Of a stretch of 64,000 bases of DNA, positions 44,954 to 58,145 are shown piece after piece. The first letter of the stretch is position 1, and each line of letters starts with the position of its first letter. The position numbers were made by a program, and so were the translations under genes. The notes under the pieces were generated by a model that made no database searches, was not told the DNA's origin, and saw only the letters and a list, made by a program, of their open reading frames with translations. Source of the DNA: Thelonectria olida (Eukaryota > Ascomycota > Sordariomycetes > Hypocreales > Nectriaceae); the NCBI GenBank assembly GCA_020736575.1, contig JAGPYM010000002.1, positions 1,860,001-1,924,000 of the forward strand. Direction: 5' to 3'.

Positions 44954-46618
44954 GTCGGCTTCGATCTATCTACCACTGTCTGCTGCGCACGTGGTAGAGC
45001 CGACTCATATCATCCGCGGTGCTGGTCTCGCAGAGTCAGTTCTAAGGTTTATGATCATCCACAACTCACACCTTGCACATATTCTCAGTGGATACCGCAT
45101 GCAATCCTCCTTCGCCTACCTCGAGGTACGGGAAGGCGAACAACACATCGACCCGGCCATGACGAAACTGCCGCCTTAATACGTGTCTTTTCGCATTGTT
45201 CTAATCGCCCATCGCCTTTTACGGCCTGTCTAACACCTAATCATCATGCATGATCATTGTACCACCACGACCAGAAACGACTCCTTCACTGATAGATCAC
45301 GGCGCGAGTCTCTTTTTTTTTTTTAACTTCTATTGACACTTTCTTCACCAACGACTTTTATTTTCTTTGTTTTATGCATAAGACGAATTCGGTACAACGC
45401 TTGTCACCGTTACCCTCTGGAGTCCACGGATGGAACCAGAAAGACTATCATGGAAAGCTCGATAGCTTCCATCTGCATTTCGGCGCGCGTTTTTCACATT
45501 TTTTCAACCTGCATTTGCACCGGCGGTTCTTGCACATTGCGCGTTTTCTGTTCATGAAACCTTGTCGCACTCTTCGCGGCTGTGGCGTCGTTGGACAGAC
45601 ATAGATCGACCATCTTGTCTCAGTCCAACACACCCATGACACCTGTCGAGGATAGTCTGGACACTAGCAGCGGCGTCGACGATCGTGGAGCATACCTGTC
45701 ACAACTAGGAGTCATCCCGATCAAACTCGACAGAAACTTGATACCAGTATCACCGCACCTGATACAATACCACCTGCGCATGGTTGTTGCGTTTATACCC
45801 CAACAAGACCAACTGAATTGGTCCCTTTATTTTCTCTGTTTATTACTCATTTCCCCAAAAACACACAAAAACGTCTATCCCAAGATAAACACGGGAAGGC
45901 TGAACCACCACCACCCTCGTCAAGACTCGGAACTGCTTCTTCGCACTGACATTTCGGGTCTTTTGGTTTTGCGGTATTCAAAGAATGGAAGACAAACAGA
46001 CCTTGTTTACTGCTGTACTTTCTTGTAGGACTAGCTGAGAGCGGGCGGAGGTTGTTTGGCAAACAAAAATGTTGCGATCACTGGTTGTGTTGGTTGTGCA
46101 TTAAACGCCTGATGGGGGCTTACCCAAGCTAGCTCAGAACTACAATTGAGGGAAAATGTTAAAGTAAACCTGTCTTGTCCCTTGTGCCGTGTTGATGACA
46201 TTGCTAGAAAGAATGCATGAGACTGCTCCTCCGCTCCATAAGTAGTTGGATTACGGACGACTCGAGTCACTAGCATTGGCATGGCCTTAACACAATTGCT
46301 TGTGCCCCTTAGTTAGGGTTTGCAGAGTGACAGTCTCGGGATGTCGAGCAACTTCGTCAAAAGTCTTTTTGTATTGAGCCCCAGCAACGCTACGCTACCA
46401 CTGCTTCTTTAATCCTTTGATATTCTTGCGATGGAACCCTAGAGGAAATCCTTGTCCCATCAGACCAACTCAATATCTCTCTGCCCCTGTTCTCGATAAC
46501 GAAAAGAGTCTTGCCCAAACCTCAACCGAGGGTATAAAACAGACCATTTTTAAAACGCCAACCATGCATGCCTTCATTACATACGGGAGTATCAAGGACT
46601 AGCCGTATCTATATCTCC
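44954..46618. other. Convergent region between CDC25 and the Cwf19-like gene
   Basis: 1.66 kb of non-coding sequence, with a T run near 45311. It probably holds a long CDC25 3' UTR. The short frames (longest ~148 codons) lack coding character. Confidence 0.55.
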
Positions 46619-48320
46619 CTAGGCGAGGGTAAAGTCCCAATCCTTAAACGCCTCTCGGAACTCCTCCACGTCCTTCGTCTCCTCCTCGACTGCCTGTTCG
46701 CAGTCTTGCCAGCGGAGTCGATCTTCGAGGCCGAGAAGCTTGGCCAGAACGCGGCGGCCGAACTGAAGGTCGAAGCGCATGTCTGGGTTGAGCGGCATGA
46801 CGATAGACTTGCCCTTAATCTTGTCCTCGCCGTCATCCGTCCATAGCCACACGCGGAAGAAGTCGCCCGTGGTGGCCAGGTTTTCGAGCGGGATGTCTTG
46901 CTCGTTGAATTTGGGATACTTTTGATTCTCAGCTTCGACCTTGAAGGCGGCTTCGGCGATTCCGTTCCGGATGAGATCTGCTGGAAGAGCGACGATCTGC
47001 CAGTGGAGGTGAATATTGCGGTCGCGACTGATCTCCCAGGTGACGGCGCCCAACTTGTGAGAGCTCTTGGTAGCGAACGTGGCTTGGATGGCTTCTCGGA
47101 AACGAGACATTTCCTTGTAAGCCTTGACTGCTTCGCTATCGGCGTCGGTCACGGAGCCCATGGACGTGATAGTTGGAGAATGAGGAAGAGGGATGATGAG
47201 GAAGTGCGTCGGGAAAGCAACACCTTGGTCCGCAAAGGTGGTTGTAGTTGGAAGTGGTCCCTTGGCTGTAGTGATGTATGCATCCTCGCCGATGCTGCAG
47301 CACATGTGGACGCCGATGTTTGGGTTTGATAGGCAAAAGTAGCATTGGTCAGGACCGGGCGGAGGAGCTTGGTGGCGATGTTTCTTTCGCTGACCACGAT
47401 GTCTATCCTCGCGATGATCGTTCCCATAGCGATTGTAGGAGTCGTCGTTCTGGGGTCGCTTCTTTGCTTGGGGGTTGAAGGGTGAGGATGTGGCGCCGTC
47501 TGGGATAGAGGCGTCTGCCTTGTTGAGGCTGAAGGCATACATTGCCTTGGCTTTGGCGTCGTTTCCGTAAGGGGCCAACGATATAAACCGGGTAACGGGT
47601 GGGTTATCTGACTCCTTTGCCATTGGGTGTAGAAAGGGTTCGCGCTCGTAGAAGAAGGGTCCTGGGGAGGTGGATAAATGGTATCGGGGCTTGAGAGCAG
47701 CGCAGAGGTCTGCCATAGATTCTGAAGTAGCAACAGATGTTTGCTGCGTAGGATTCAGCGCAGCCTTGGATCCGGCCCATACGCTGGCCGGCCACATGGA
47801 CGTCAATAAGATGTCGGCGCTGTTTGCGCCTCGCAAGCTCTTTGCATCGTCTGCGGTGTGGAAAGGGCAATGCTGGTCTTTGGACTGGCCGGCGACCAGG
47901 TTGGTGTCAAGCTGGCCGCCCAAAGTAACAATTCGAATGCCGTCAGAGGTCTTGATCACGCTGCGCTTGGCTAGGAAATGAAAGTTTTCGCAGATTTCCT
48001 CGTCGGCTTCAATCTTAGCTGCGATGCGTGGCGGTAGAGCATGGCTTGCGACGGTGAAGTATGTTGGCAAGGGGACTTTGAGAGTGCCGTTCAAGAGCGC
48101 AGTGACTGTTTCGTCGTCGGTGTCGTCGGTTGTTGGCGCGAAGACATCGCCGGTTAGGATGGCCAGCGTGAAGCTGTTCTTGGAGTGGAGAGTCGCGAGC
48201 TTCTTGAGGCCGGGTTCAAGCTGGCCATTGAGGCTTCCCAAGACAATACTAGAGAAGGTATGTTAGTTAAAGGCAATGACAGAAGAGGGTTAGTCGCATT
48301 TACATCTTTGGTGCAGCCAT
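46619..48320 (-). CDS. DRN1: Cwf19-like / Drn1 lariat-debranching-associated protein
   Basis: Two exons (48304-48320 and 46619-48248) joined across a 55-nt intron give 548 residues; the first exon encodes only MAAPKI. The N-terminal ~220 residues resemble a metallophosphoesterase-like fold (KIIVLGSLNGQLEPGLKKL, LAILTGDVFAP, VTLGGQLD) as in the debranching enzyme Dbr1, but seem to lack the full metal-ligand set. A basic linker (about 265-300) leads to the CwfJ C-terminal domains: CYFCLSNPNIGVHM (Cys pair), FPTHFLIIPLPHSPTI, RNIHLHWQIVALP (HIT-like His segment) and a final WQDCEQAVEEE helix. The length fits yeast Drn1 and human CWF19L1 rather than the longer Cwf19. Drn1 assists Dbr1 in intron lariat turnover. 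It diverges from UTP20 over 324 bases. Confidence 0.9.
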
Positions 48321-48644
48321 AACGGTTGTGTGAGGAACAGGGTTGAGTTCCTTGGTGAGCGATGGTCTGTCTGCCTACTTCTTAGGTACACGCGACGCAC
48401 CGATGATGAAAGAGATGATGTTCTTAGGTCGAGAGGGAGAACGATAAGAGTTTGCGGCGCAGACGTAATTGGCTGATATGGGGCCAGCTGTACTAGTGCC
48501 GTCTTATCGGATTTGCCGGCCTTCCCCCGTTTAAAAAAAAGTTCTGGGAAATTTTGGCGGGGACTTTGGAGTCGCGATAGCGAAGCTCGAAATAATTCTC
48601 AGAGACATTGCAAGTCTCTGTACCCGGCCTGCAACACCGCCAAG
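48321..48644. promoter_or_regulatory. Bidirectional promoter DRN1 / UTP20
   Basis: 324 bases between divergent starts. It contains a GCGATGG at ~48359, resembling part of the PAC motif, and GGGAAATTTTGG at ~48546, resembling the RRPE core. Both motifs mark ribosome-biogenesis promoters in yeast. The matches are partial. Confidence 0.45.
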
Positions 48645-51600
48645 ATGCCGTCCAACTCGTCCGGGCGCATTGTAAAGGCCCGGAAGAGCAAGTTTTCGAC
48701 CCCTCACCAAAAGAATCACCGATGGGAGTCTTTCACCACCAAGATCGCAAAGTTCAACTCTCTCCAGCCGCTCCGCAAAGTTCGCCGCCATGACCTCGAA
48801 ACCGAAGACCTTTCCACCTCGACATCCTACTTTCAAACGGGCTTGCAGAAATGGGGAGAACTCAATATCTCTACCCCCTTCGTTTCATTCAAGCGGGAGG
48901 TGTGGTCACTATGCGAGACCCTGCCTCAGCTGCTTCACTTTGAGCAGCGGATCATGGACTCGTTGGCCAAGCACATAGCTTTGCAAGAGAAGGAATCGCT
49001 GGAGCCATTGTTGGACCTCCTGACGGCCTTTGCACATGATCTTGGATCACGGTTCGAGAAGCACTACGGCAGAAGTTTGGACTTGATCGTGGCCGTTGCT
49101 AGCAAACCTCAGGATGTCGAGGTCATCGAGTGGACTTTTGGTGCTCTGGCCTTCTTGTTCAAGTACCTTTCGAAACTCCTCACTCCTGACCTGAGGCCGA
49201 CCTTCAAAGTCATGACCCCTCTACTAGGAAAATCCCGAACCCCTCCTCACATTGCTCGGTTCGCAGCCGAAGCCTTGAGCTTCCTGATTAAGAAGGCGGC
49301 AGCACCATCATATCGGGAATCGTCCCTCAAACTCATTATCGAACACGCAAGGGATGATCTCTGCAGCATCGTTGGAGAACGCGAATTTACACTCTACAAG
49401 GACGGGTTGATGACTATGTTTGCTGAGGCCATCAAGGGAACCGACCACACTATCCACTCGACAGGTCCGGCGATATTTGCAGCCCTCGTTGATTCCATCC
49501 CCGAGCGCGAACATTCTCTCGCCGAGGAAACCACATGGACGGATGTCACCTGTGGTGTTTTGACCAGCGTTATTCACCACTCGACTGTGACGACCTTTGA
49601 CGAATTTGCCGCTAGTGTTCATGAGGCCCTGGAGCAAGCTATGAAGCGGGTTTCGACTGCGGAGATCGGATGGCAGCTCGTACCTCGGGTGAAAATCTAT
49701 GGCACCCTGGCTGGCGTTCGGAAAGGCTCTCGAATCAGTACTTGGGCTCCCCTGGTCCGAAATCTGGTTGAAATGCTCTCCCAAGCCACGAGGGCGAAAC
49801 TCGAAGTCCCGAAAGACTCAGATCACGCTGTCTGGACTTCTCTCATCACCAACATTGCCATTATCTGGCATCACGCACCCATTGACGCATTGATCCCCCA
49901 CATTGTGTCCTTGGTGCAGTCACTCACCAGAGAGCCATTCATGAAATGGTTTGTCCCATTCTGCTCATACTTCTGCGACCTGAATTCAGAACGTTTCGGG
50001 AGCTTGATTCGGAACGATTTCCAAAAGTAAGCCCTCCCCTTCGTACGGATTTTGATTCAACTACTAACCAGCAGCAGGTTCATCGCAAACCATTGGTCTG
50101 AGGGACAGAACGAGGAGATGCTGTGTATCCTGTTACCAAAAATGGTCGAGAAGGGTGCATTCCCACCTCCAGGTGAAAAGGACAGCTGCAGGTTGCCGCA
50201 GGGCTGGCAAGACCAGATCGTGTCCAAGTTCGAGCGACTGGAAATCTCACCATTCCCCGAGAGAGGCCCTTACAATAAAGACCCCCAAGTCTGGAGGGAT
50301 AGATGCTTACCAAAATACTCTGGTCTCTTGAAGATTATGGAGGTGACTACAGTCCACCCATCCACCAATGCCCGTATTGCAGAGCTACTTCTCCGGAAGC
50401 TCAAGTTGGCACTCCGACCCTCATCTACACTGGCTTCTGATGAGGTTCATTTCATCGTTGGCCAAGGATTCCATGCATACCTGCGTATGAGCAAGGCTGC
50501 TGGTTCTGTTGATACAACATTGAGTCCTCTGCTGCGCGCAGCCATCCCGCGATTCGCACAATCGGTGGGATTCCTTCATGCCTATCTTGCTTACGAGCAA
50601 ATTCAGCGGAGCAATGCAACAATTCAAAGGCAAGACAGCACGAGTAGTGAAGGCTCTGCAAGCGAGGAGGATCCAGTCATTACCTCACTCATTGGAAACC
50701 TCAGCTCTCCGTCGCACGAAATCCGCTTGGCATCTCTAGAGCTTCTGAAGCAGATAGGCCCTGTGGCGGAGACTGTGGATACTGTTGATACCATGATCAA
50801 TGTCGAAGAGTCTCCCGTGGCCCTTTCACACACTCGGGCAATTGCCATGCTTCTCCGGAAGCTTGGGCAAAACTACGCCTCTTTCGAAGAGGGAAGCTGG
50901 CTGCAGCAGGCTGTTCCGTCTTTTCTTTTCGGCATGCTCACGGTCAAGCTGTCCCCGGTCTGGGATGACACGATTGAGACTATGAAGGAAGTGTCTCAGA
51001 ATAAACAAGGAGAAAAAGCCATCTGCGAGGTTGCTTTTAAATGGCTCGACGTGCCGTCTTCTCGATGGGGCCCTCAGTCAGACGGACACAACCCACCTCC
51101 TCCGTTTGTTTCTGAATTCGAGTGCACAGCTTTGGGCTGGTTGGAAAAAGCAGCTGCTGCGGTGGAGGAGGTAGTTGACCATCCCGATGACCTGATGCTG
51201 CAAACCTTTGATGAGAAGCAGCAAACAGCCGAAGCTGCTGCTACTTACTCCAGATCCCGGGCACTCAAGGTTTTCAATGCCATACCGTCCATCGCAGAGA
51301 AGCGATCCCGCCAACTCGTTCCGCACTTCCTCTCATGGGCCAGTGAAGACAAGACTCCTGCACTTGATGAGCAGGACCAATCTGAAGGCGCAACTTGGTC
51401 TTTGGCTGATCGCAAGGCACTCATGGGAGTCTTCGCGCAATTCGTTAATCCAAAGGCGTTGTACCAAAACGAAGAGGTCTACGCTTCCATGTTGCAGATG
51501 TTGGAAAATGGTGACGTCGAGGTCCAAAAAGTTGCTCTGAAGAGTATCCTTACGTGGAAGCAAGATGCGATCAAGACTTACCAGGAGAATTTGGAATATC

Positions 51601-54600
51601 TTCTTGATGAAGCCCGTTTCAAGAACGAACTCACTGTTTTCTTGCAAGACGAAACTGCCATCAAAGCTGAGCACCGGGCTATGCTGATGCCTGTTCTTCT
51701 GCGACTGCTGTACGGCCGGACTATCTCCAAGAAGGGTGCAGCAAGTGGTCGGCATGGCTTGCACGCTACGAGGCTTGCCGTGCTGAGAAATCTTTCCGTC
51801 GAAGACATGGGAAGCTTCCTCGACATTGCCGTTGGCAAGTTGAAGGGCGTCAAGGTTGTTGGTGCACCCCGGAAGACTTTTGACGAACCTGTCATTCCCG
51901 CCCGAAAACAAGTCGGTTTCCTCAATATGGTTTCGTCCGTCATCTCTGAACTGGGTACCAACGTCACACCATACATGGAAACAATCCTCAATTCTGTTCT
52001 GTACTGCTTGGTTCATGCCTGCCGTCAGTTGAGCGGGAGCGCTCAAGACGTGGAAAATGAGACGGAAGAGGAGGAAGAGAAGGAAGAGAAGGCTAGTTCT
52101 CACTCACTTCTCAGAATCACGAGATCGACTGGTCTGAAGTGTCTCAATGCCCTCTTCCAAAATGCGCAAAAGTTCCAGTGGGCACCTTATCAAGACATTA
52201 TCCTCGAGGAAGTCATCGCACCGAGACTCGACAAGCTGCCAGTGGAGACTGCCCAAGGCATTTCTGGCATCCTTCAGCTCATCTCTACCTGGTCTGTTCT
52301 TCCCCAGGTGGCTCTCTTCCTGGCGCCCCATGGCAAGAGTCTTCCAAATGGAATTCTCCCTAAAATCATTGATTGCTTGGCTGTCGAGAAGGCCAAAGAC
52401 GAGGTCAAGATCCACGTTCTTACAATAATCCGCAACCTCGTGAAGCTCGCTACCGCCCCGGCCGGGGAGTCTGAGTTCAACGAACTTATCAAAGATGATC
52501 TTCTTGACCCCAATGCTCGACCTATTCTCGACCAGATCAATCTAGTCCTGGAGGGCTCTGGTTTCGGCAACGATCTCTTGGAAGCCTGCGTTGAGACCAT
52601 CCTGGCCATGGCCCCGATCGTCGAGGACGCTCAGACTAACCAGGTCGTCATCAAGATTTCAATCTTCCTCCTGAACCAACCCCCAAGACGAGTCAACCCG
52701 AGACTGAAAGGCAGAATCCTCCTGATTCTTGAGCAATACGTCTCGCGGTCCAGTGTCTTTGAAGATAAGGCACTTTTGCAAGAAGTCTACGATACCATCT
52801 CGTCCCTCTTCAGCTACTTCAGAGACAGTGAAAACAGGCAATCTTTGTCAAGAGCTCTACAGGCTATTGCCGATAAGGATACTGAAGTAGTCGAAGTGGC
52901 GGACCTATGTGCTGCTCTCAACTCGTTCAAGGAGGGCCGCATCGAAGAGCCCGACTATGACCAACGCCTTGCTGCATACACTGCCATCTCCAATGAGCGA
53001 GACACCCCTCTTACTCCTAAGCAATGGCTACCTCTGCTTCATAACTTGGTCTTCCATATCCGAGATGATGCGGAGTTTGGCATCCTCTCATCAAACTCAG
53101 CAGATGGTTTCCGTCGGTTCATTGCAAATGCGGCGTCGTGCACAGCTGAGCAACCTAAAGAGCGGTTTGAGGCATACCTTCAGAACATTCTCATGCCCGC
53201 CCTTTACAGTGGAGCGCGCGAGCCCTCTGATACTGTCCGCAGGGAGTATCTCAGAGTGCTTGGGTTCCTTCTGACCAGCCTACCTGAATGGGGCCCGATT
53301 GCCGATCTCAGTGCTCTCCTCAACGACCGAAACGAAACTGCAGAGCCGACTTTCTTCTTTAACATCCTGAGCCCTGCGACCTCGAAGCAACTGGAGGCGC
53401 TTCAGCAATTGGAGGCTGCTAACAAGGAGAAGGAGATGGGTAGTCAAAATCTGGCCCAATTCTTCATCCCCCTGTTGGAGCATTTCATTTTTGGGCGTAC
53501 CGATGGCAGTGATGATCATGGATTGGGTGCCCAAGCGACCAACACCATTGGTGTTCTGGCTATGTCCCTTCACTGGAAGCACTACAAAACAACTTTCCAG
53601 AGGCACATTGGATACGTAGAGTCTAAGCCTGACCTCCAGAAGCAGACCATCCGCCTCTTGGGCAAGTTTGGTGATGCCCTTATCTCTGCATCCCAACAAG
53701 CTCCGGGCGAGTCCATGGATATCGACCAAATTGAGGCCACGTCTTCCAGTAATGGTCGGCTCGCCCTCACGGTTCCCAAACCGGAGAAGTTGCATGCAGA
53801 TGTCGAGAACGGGTTCCTGCCGTCTCTCATCAAGCATCTGCACGAGAAGGACGAGTCTCAAGTCAGTTACCGAGTTCCCGTTGGTGTCATCATCGTCAAG
53901 CTGTTGCAGCTGTTGCCTTCGGATCAGATGGATCAGAAGTTGGCAGGTGTCTTGACAGATATTAGCCACATTCTCAGAAGCAAGGCGTGGGAGGCGCGAG
54001 AAATGGCTCGTGATACTCTTGTCAAAATTGCTGTCAACCTTGGCCCTACATTTTTTGGTTTTATCCTCAGAGAGCTACGGGGCGCTCTTACCAAGGGCTA
54101 TCAACTGCACGTGCTCTCCTATACGATGCATTCAATCTTGGTCGCAACAGTCCCCGGCTTCGCCCCTGGAGATTTGAACTATTGTCTCCCCTCCATTGTC
54201 GTGGTGATCATGGATGATGTTTTTGGCAAGATGGGCCAGGAAAAGGATGCCGATGGATACACGACTGATATGAAGGAAATCAGGAGTAGTAAGAGCCAGG
54301 ATTCGATGGAGCTAGTTGCGAAGAACGCTTCTATCAGCCACCTTATCGAATTGGTAAAGCCGCTGCAGGCACTTCTCATGCAGAAGGTTGACCTCAAGAT
54401 GATTCGCAAGATTGACGCGCTCATGACGCGAATTACTGCAGGTCTTTTGCAGAACCCGGCCGCTGAGAGCCGTGACACGCTGGTCTTCTGTTACGAAGTG
54501 GTCCAGGAAGTTTACAACAGTCAGAAACCAGAGGCTGAGGTGAAGCTTGACCCTAGGGTCAAGAAGTACCTTGTCCAGAGAGGTGCCAAGAAGAGTGGTG

Positions 54601-56606
54601 AGCGTGGCCGAACCACCAAGAACACGTACAAGCTCATTCGCTTTGCTATCGACATCCTGAGATGCATCCTCAAGAAGCATGACAGCCTGCGAAATGCAGC
54701 CAACATCAGCGGCATCATCCCCATCCTTGGTGATGCCATTGTGGACGGAGAGGACGAGGTGAAGATTTCGGCCTTTCGACTCCTTGCCGTCATCGTCAAG
54801 GTCCCCTTTACCAACGCAGACGGTACGAACATTTACAAGGTTGCTGTCAAGGGGGCCATCAAGAGCATATCTATGGATACGTCGACCACAACCGAGCTGT
54901 CCCAAGCTGCCCTGAAAATGCTGGCAGTTGTCTTGCGAGACCGTCGCGATGTGGAAGTCAAGGATACTGCTATCGACATGTTGCTTGGAAAGCTGAAGGA
55001 TGATCTCACCGAACCCTTGTACCGACACGTTACCTTCAACTTCCTGCGATCTGTTCTCGACCGTCACATCGAGACCGCTTCCGTCTACGATACTATGGAT
55101 TATGTCGGCACTGTCATGGTCACGAACGATGACAAGGACACTCGTGATTTGGCCAGGGGCGCATTCTTCCAGTTCATTCGGGAATATCCGCAGAAGAAGG
55201 CACGATGGACTAAACAACTCAACTTCATCGTTGCTAACCTCAAGTATGAGCGAGAAGGTGGCCGACTCTCTGTGATGGAGATTGTTCACTTGCTACTCAT
55301 GAAGTCTTCGGATGACTTTGTCCAAGAGGTTGCTGCCACGTGTTTCCTTCCCCTCTTCATGGTTCTTGCCAACGACGACAGCGAGAAGTGCCGTCTTGCA
55401 GCCGCCGAGCTGATCAAGGAGATCTTCCGCAAGTCCGACAAGGAGCGAACATCTACCTTTTTGGGCCTCATCCGCTCATGGCTTGACAACGATGGCAATG
55501 AGGCCGTACTTCGACTTGCACTCGTTGTCTCCAGCCACTATCTGGAGGCAAACGAGAACGCCTCAAAGAACAAGAAGGACTTCAAGCTCGTTCTTGGAAA
55601 AGTGACTGGTCTTCTGGAGACAGAGGATATTGAAGAAGTTGACGGGGAGCTTTTGGAGGCAGCCTTGGGGGTCATTCGTGTCTCAATTCCGGTGTTCCCT
55701 GAAAAGATCCTGTCAGCCAACAGCGAGCAGTTGTGGATCAATGTGGCAAGATGCCTGGCTCATCCCGAAACTCCTGTCAGGATCGCGGCTATTGGCTTGA
55801 TCAGTTCCTACTTGGCCGACTTCGCACAGCAGGCGGGCAGCGTTCCTGCTGGAGAGGACGTGACGGGTTCGCATGGCCTGGTCATGGATTTGACCAAGGT
55901 CCAGGACCTTGTGCGACTCGCCATTGGTGTTGTTGGTACTCGCGATGTCGATGAGAAGCTTGCAGCCGAAGCTACTCAGATTCTCATTTTCTTGGGTCCT
56001 CGCCTCCCTCTCAGACCGATCGCCGCGCAAGATGAGGATCTAGAGGAGGAAGATCAAGAAGAAGATGAAGAGGAGGATGAAAACACCCAATACAAGAAGA
56101 AGGATCTTCAGTACCTCTTCTGGAGACTGTCGCACATCATGCGAAGAGAGACCCCACCCAAGGCCGTAGCCATCACTCCCAAGATCGCGGCTATGGAAAT
56201 CCTCGAGACAATCTGCCGCCGTTCTCATCTGGCTCGTCTGAAGCCCTCTCTCAAGACGATTTTGATCCCACTCCACAACCTCACCGACCCGTCCATTGCG
56301 CCGCCATTCTCCCATGACGAGGAATTCAAGACGAAACACGAGGCCCTGAAGACGAGGGCGCAGATTCTCATGGACTCGCTCCAGAAGAAGTTTGGCACGG
56401 CCGAATACACGAAACAGTTGCTAGCGATTCGTGAGGAGGTGAAGGCGAAGAGAGAGGCTCGAGCGAGGAAGCGAAAGATAGAGGCGCTCGCGAACCCCGA
56501 GAAGTTTGGACGGGACAAGCGCAAGAAGTTTGAGAAGAACAAGGGCAGGCTGAAGATGAGATCCAAGGAGCAGAGGGATATGCGAAAATCGTACAAGGGG
56601 TGGTAA
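48645..56606 (+). CDS. UTP20: U3 snoRNP / SSU processome component Utp20
   Basis: Two exons (48645-50026 and 50078-56606) joined across a 51-nt intron give 2636 residues, the usual size of this giant protein. The start MPSNSSGRIVKARKSK, followed by KNHRWESFTTKI, matches the family N-terminus; the frame is open upstream but with leader-like composition. The body is a long array of HEAT/ARM-type helical repeats with the DRIM region in the N-terminal third. The C-terminus is highly basic (about 2560-2636: KREARARKRKIEALANPEKF), ending RKSYKGW. Utp20 wraps the small-subunit processome and helps 18S rRNA maturation in the nucleolus. The intron ends in three tandem CAGs, so alternative acceptors could add one or two residues. 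Confidence 0.95.
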
Positions 56607-56917
56607 AGACGGGGAAAGTTGAGCATTCAACGGCGTTCGGAGTATATATCAAAAGTGCATTTCTTAGAGGCGCCTGTTACGGGGTCATAAGACGACATCT
56701 ATCATTTATACATAAATATTTTACGAAGCAGGGTCTATCCGTTTTCTCGACGAACCATCAGACCAGGACAAAACGCTCATTCCAAATTGGAGATGGGCAT
56801 CCCACGACCATGCTCTCTTTGAATCCAACGCCAGCCAATTCTTTTCCCATGGCGCCTATCTATTTTACAACATATTGACTCTTTCCTGCTCGTGGACTTC
56901 CAAGGAACGGAGAAAAA
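56607..56917. other. Convergent 3' spacer between UTP20 and ZIM17
   Basis: 311 bases holding two facing 3' UTRs. No other feature seen. Confidence 0.6.
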
Positions 56918-57508
56918 TCACGAGCTTTGGTCCCTGGCCGGGTCGATAACTTGCTCAGCATATCTCTCATCGGGCCAAAACTCAATGTCGCCATCTTCGC
57001 CCAAGTTCCCTCTCTTGACGAGCTGGCCCTTCTCACGCATGATATCCTCAATGGTGACTTTACGGTCGCCAAAGATGTTGAGGTGGTCGCTGATGACGTG
57101 TCGGTTGCGGCATTCCGGGCAGGTAATCAGCGTCGAGCCGTGGTGGTAGCCCTGCTTGGAGACGTTGTGGTGGGAGCGGTGGCCGCACGGCAAGCAGGTG
57201 AAGGAGAGCTGGTAGTAGTCGGCCTTCATCGGCGGGCGCTTGCCCTCGCTCTTGGCGCCTTCTTCGGAAGAAGTCGAGGCTTCGGAGGAGGCTTCTTGGG
57301 ACTGAGGCTCGCTGCTGGCTGTCGCTCCCGGTGGTGGACGGGGGATTGAATGGGCGGCGCGGATGGCGATGGTGTTTGCGATGAACGGGCTTGGGAGGCG
57401 TGTGCGAGGCGATGCGAGGAGATGCGCGCGGGAGAGAGATGTGCGTGGAGACTGGGCGCGGAGTTGGCGCAGGATGGAAGAGACGAGGGGGCTCGATCGG
57501 GAGGCCAT
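56918..57508 (-). CDS. ZIM17: Mitochondrial DNL zinc-finger protein Zim17/Hep1/Tim15
   Basis: Single exon, 196 residues from the ATG at 57508. The first ~50 residues are rich in Arg, Ser and Leu with no acidic residue, which fits a matrix-targeting presequence. A Ser/Glu/Pro-rich linker follows. The DNL zinc finger covers about 98-175: FTCLPCGHRSHHNVSKQGYH (C105, C108), TLITCPECRNRHVISDHLN (C130, C133), and the eponymous aspartate/asparagine/leucine segment DHLNIFGD. Zim17 keeps matrix Hsp70 (Ssc1) soluble and is needed for protein import and Fe-S biogenesis. Some upstream codons are open, but MASRSSPL is the best start. It converges with UTP20 and diverges from the CAP gene. Confidence 0.93.
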   Translation of the reverse strand: MASRSSPLVSSILRQLRAQSPRTSLSRAHLLASPRTRLPSPFIANTIAIRAAHSIPRPPPGATASSEPQSQEASSEASTSSEEGAKSEGKRPPMKADYYQLSFTCLPCGHRSHHNVSKQGYHHGSTLITCPECRNRHVISDHLNIFGDRKVTIEDIMREKGQLVKRGNLGEDGDIEFWPDERYAEQVIDPARDQSS

Positions 57509-58145
57509 GGTGGGCTGCTTGTTTGTTGGCGATGCAGTGAAAATTGGTTGGACGTTGGAGTTCGCTAGAAATTGTTGGAAATGTTCCATGCAGAAGAGGC
57601 GGAACGTCATAAACGGTGGGTCCGTTCCGCGGGCGCTAACACTTAGGTTACCTCAGTTTACGGATCAGAACGACAACGCCTCGACGCTTCGAAGGAGGAA
57701 ACATCAATCAATGATTTATCCGTTCTAGCGCAGTCGAGTTGGGCAGATAGACAAGTTTCCAGTCAAGAGCCGGGACGGGAGGATCTTGCCACCCAATCAA
57801 GCATAATTACCACACGACTAAGGCTTTGAGGAACCTTTCTTGATACCTACCTACCTATTTGGAAAGAGTACTCTCCAAGGTTGGAGGAGGTATGCCCGTA
57901 GACAACGGGAAGGATCTCGAGCTTCACCGTAATTTGAACCAAATGCTGTGGCAAGCCATGGTGGTGTCTCCTTCCTCTACAATAAATGCCCAGTCTAAAA
58001 ACAACTTGTTCTGGTTCGATTGTGTCCCCATTCCTCACTTCTGAATCCCCTCTCTACAAGCTCAGCCCTCCTCAACTATCTTAACTCTCACGTAGCCCTA
58101 ACCCCTGAATTCTGTATTAATTATCCCACCTGCCCAAAAACCACC
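57509..58145. other. Divergent promoter ZIM17 / CAP gene
   Basis: 637 bases of non-coding sequence. It contains TACC tetramers near 57846-57856 and a C/T-rich leader before the CAP gene. Nothing else supported. Confidence 0.55.

Noticed and set aside
51333..55289. Long minus-strand frames (256, 229 and 325 codons) opposite UTP20
   Set aside because: They lie wholly inside the UTP20 exon and have antisense-of-coding composition with no recognisable motif.
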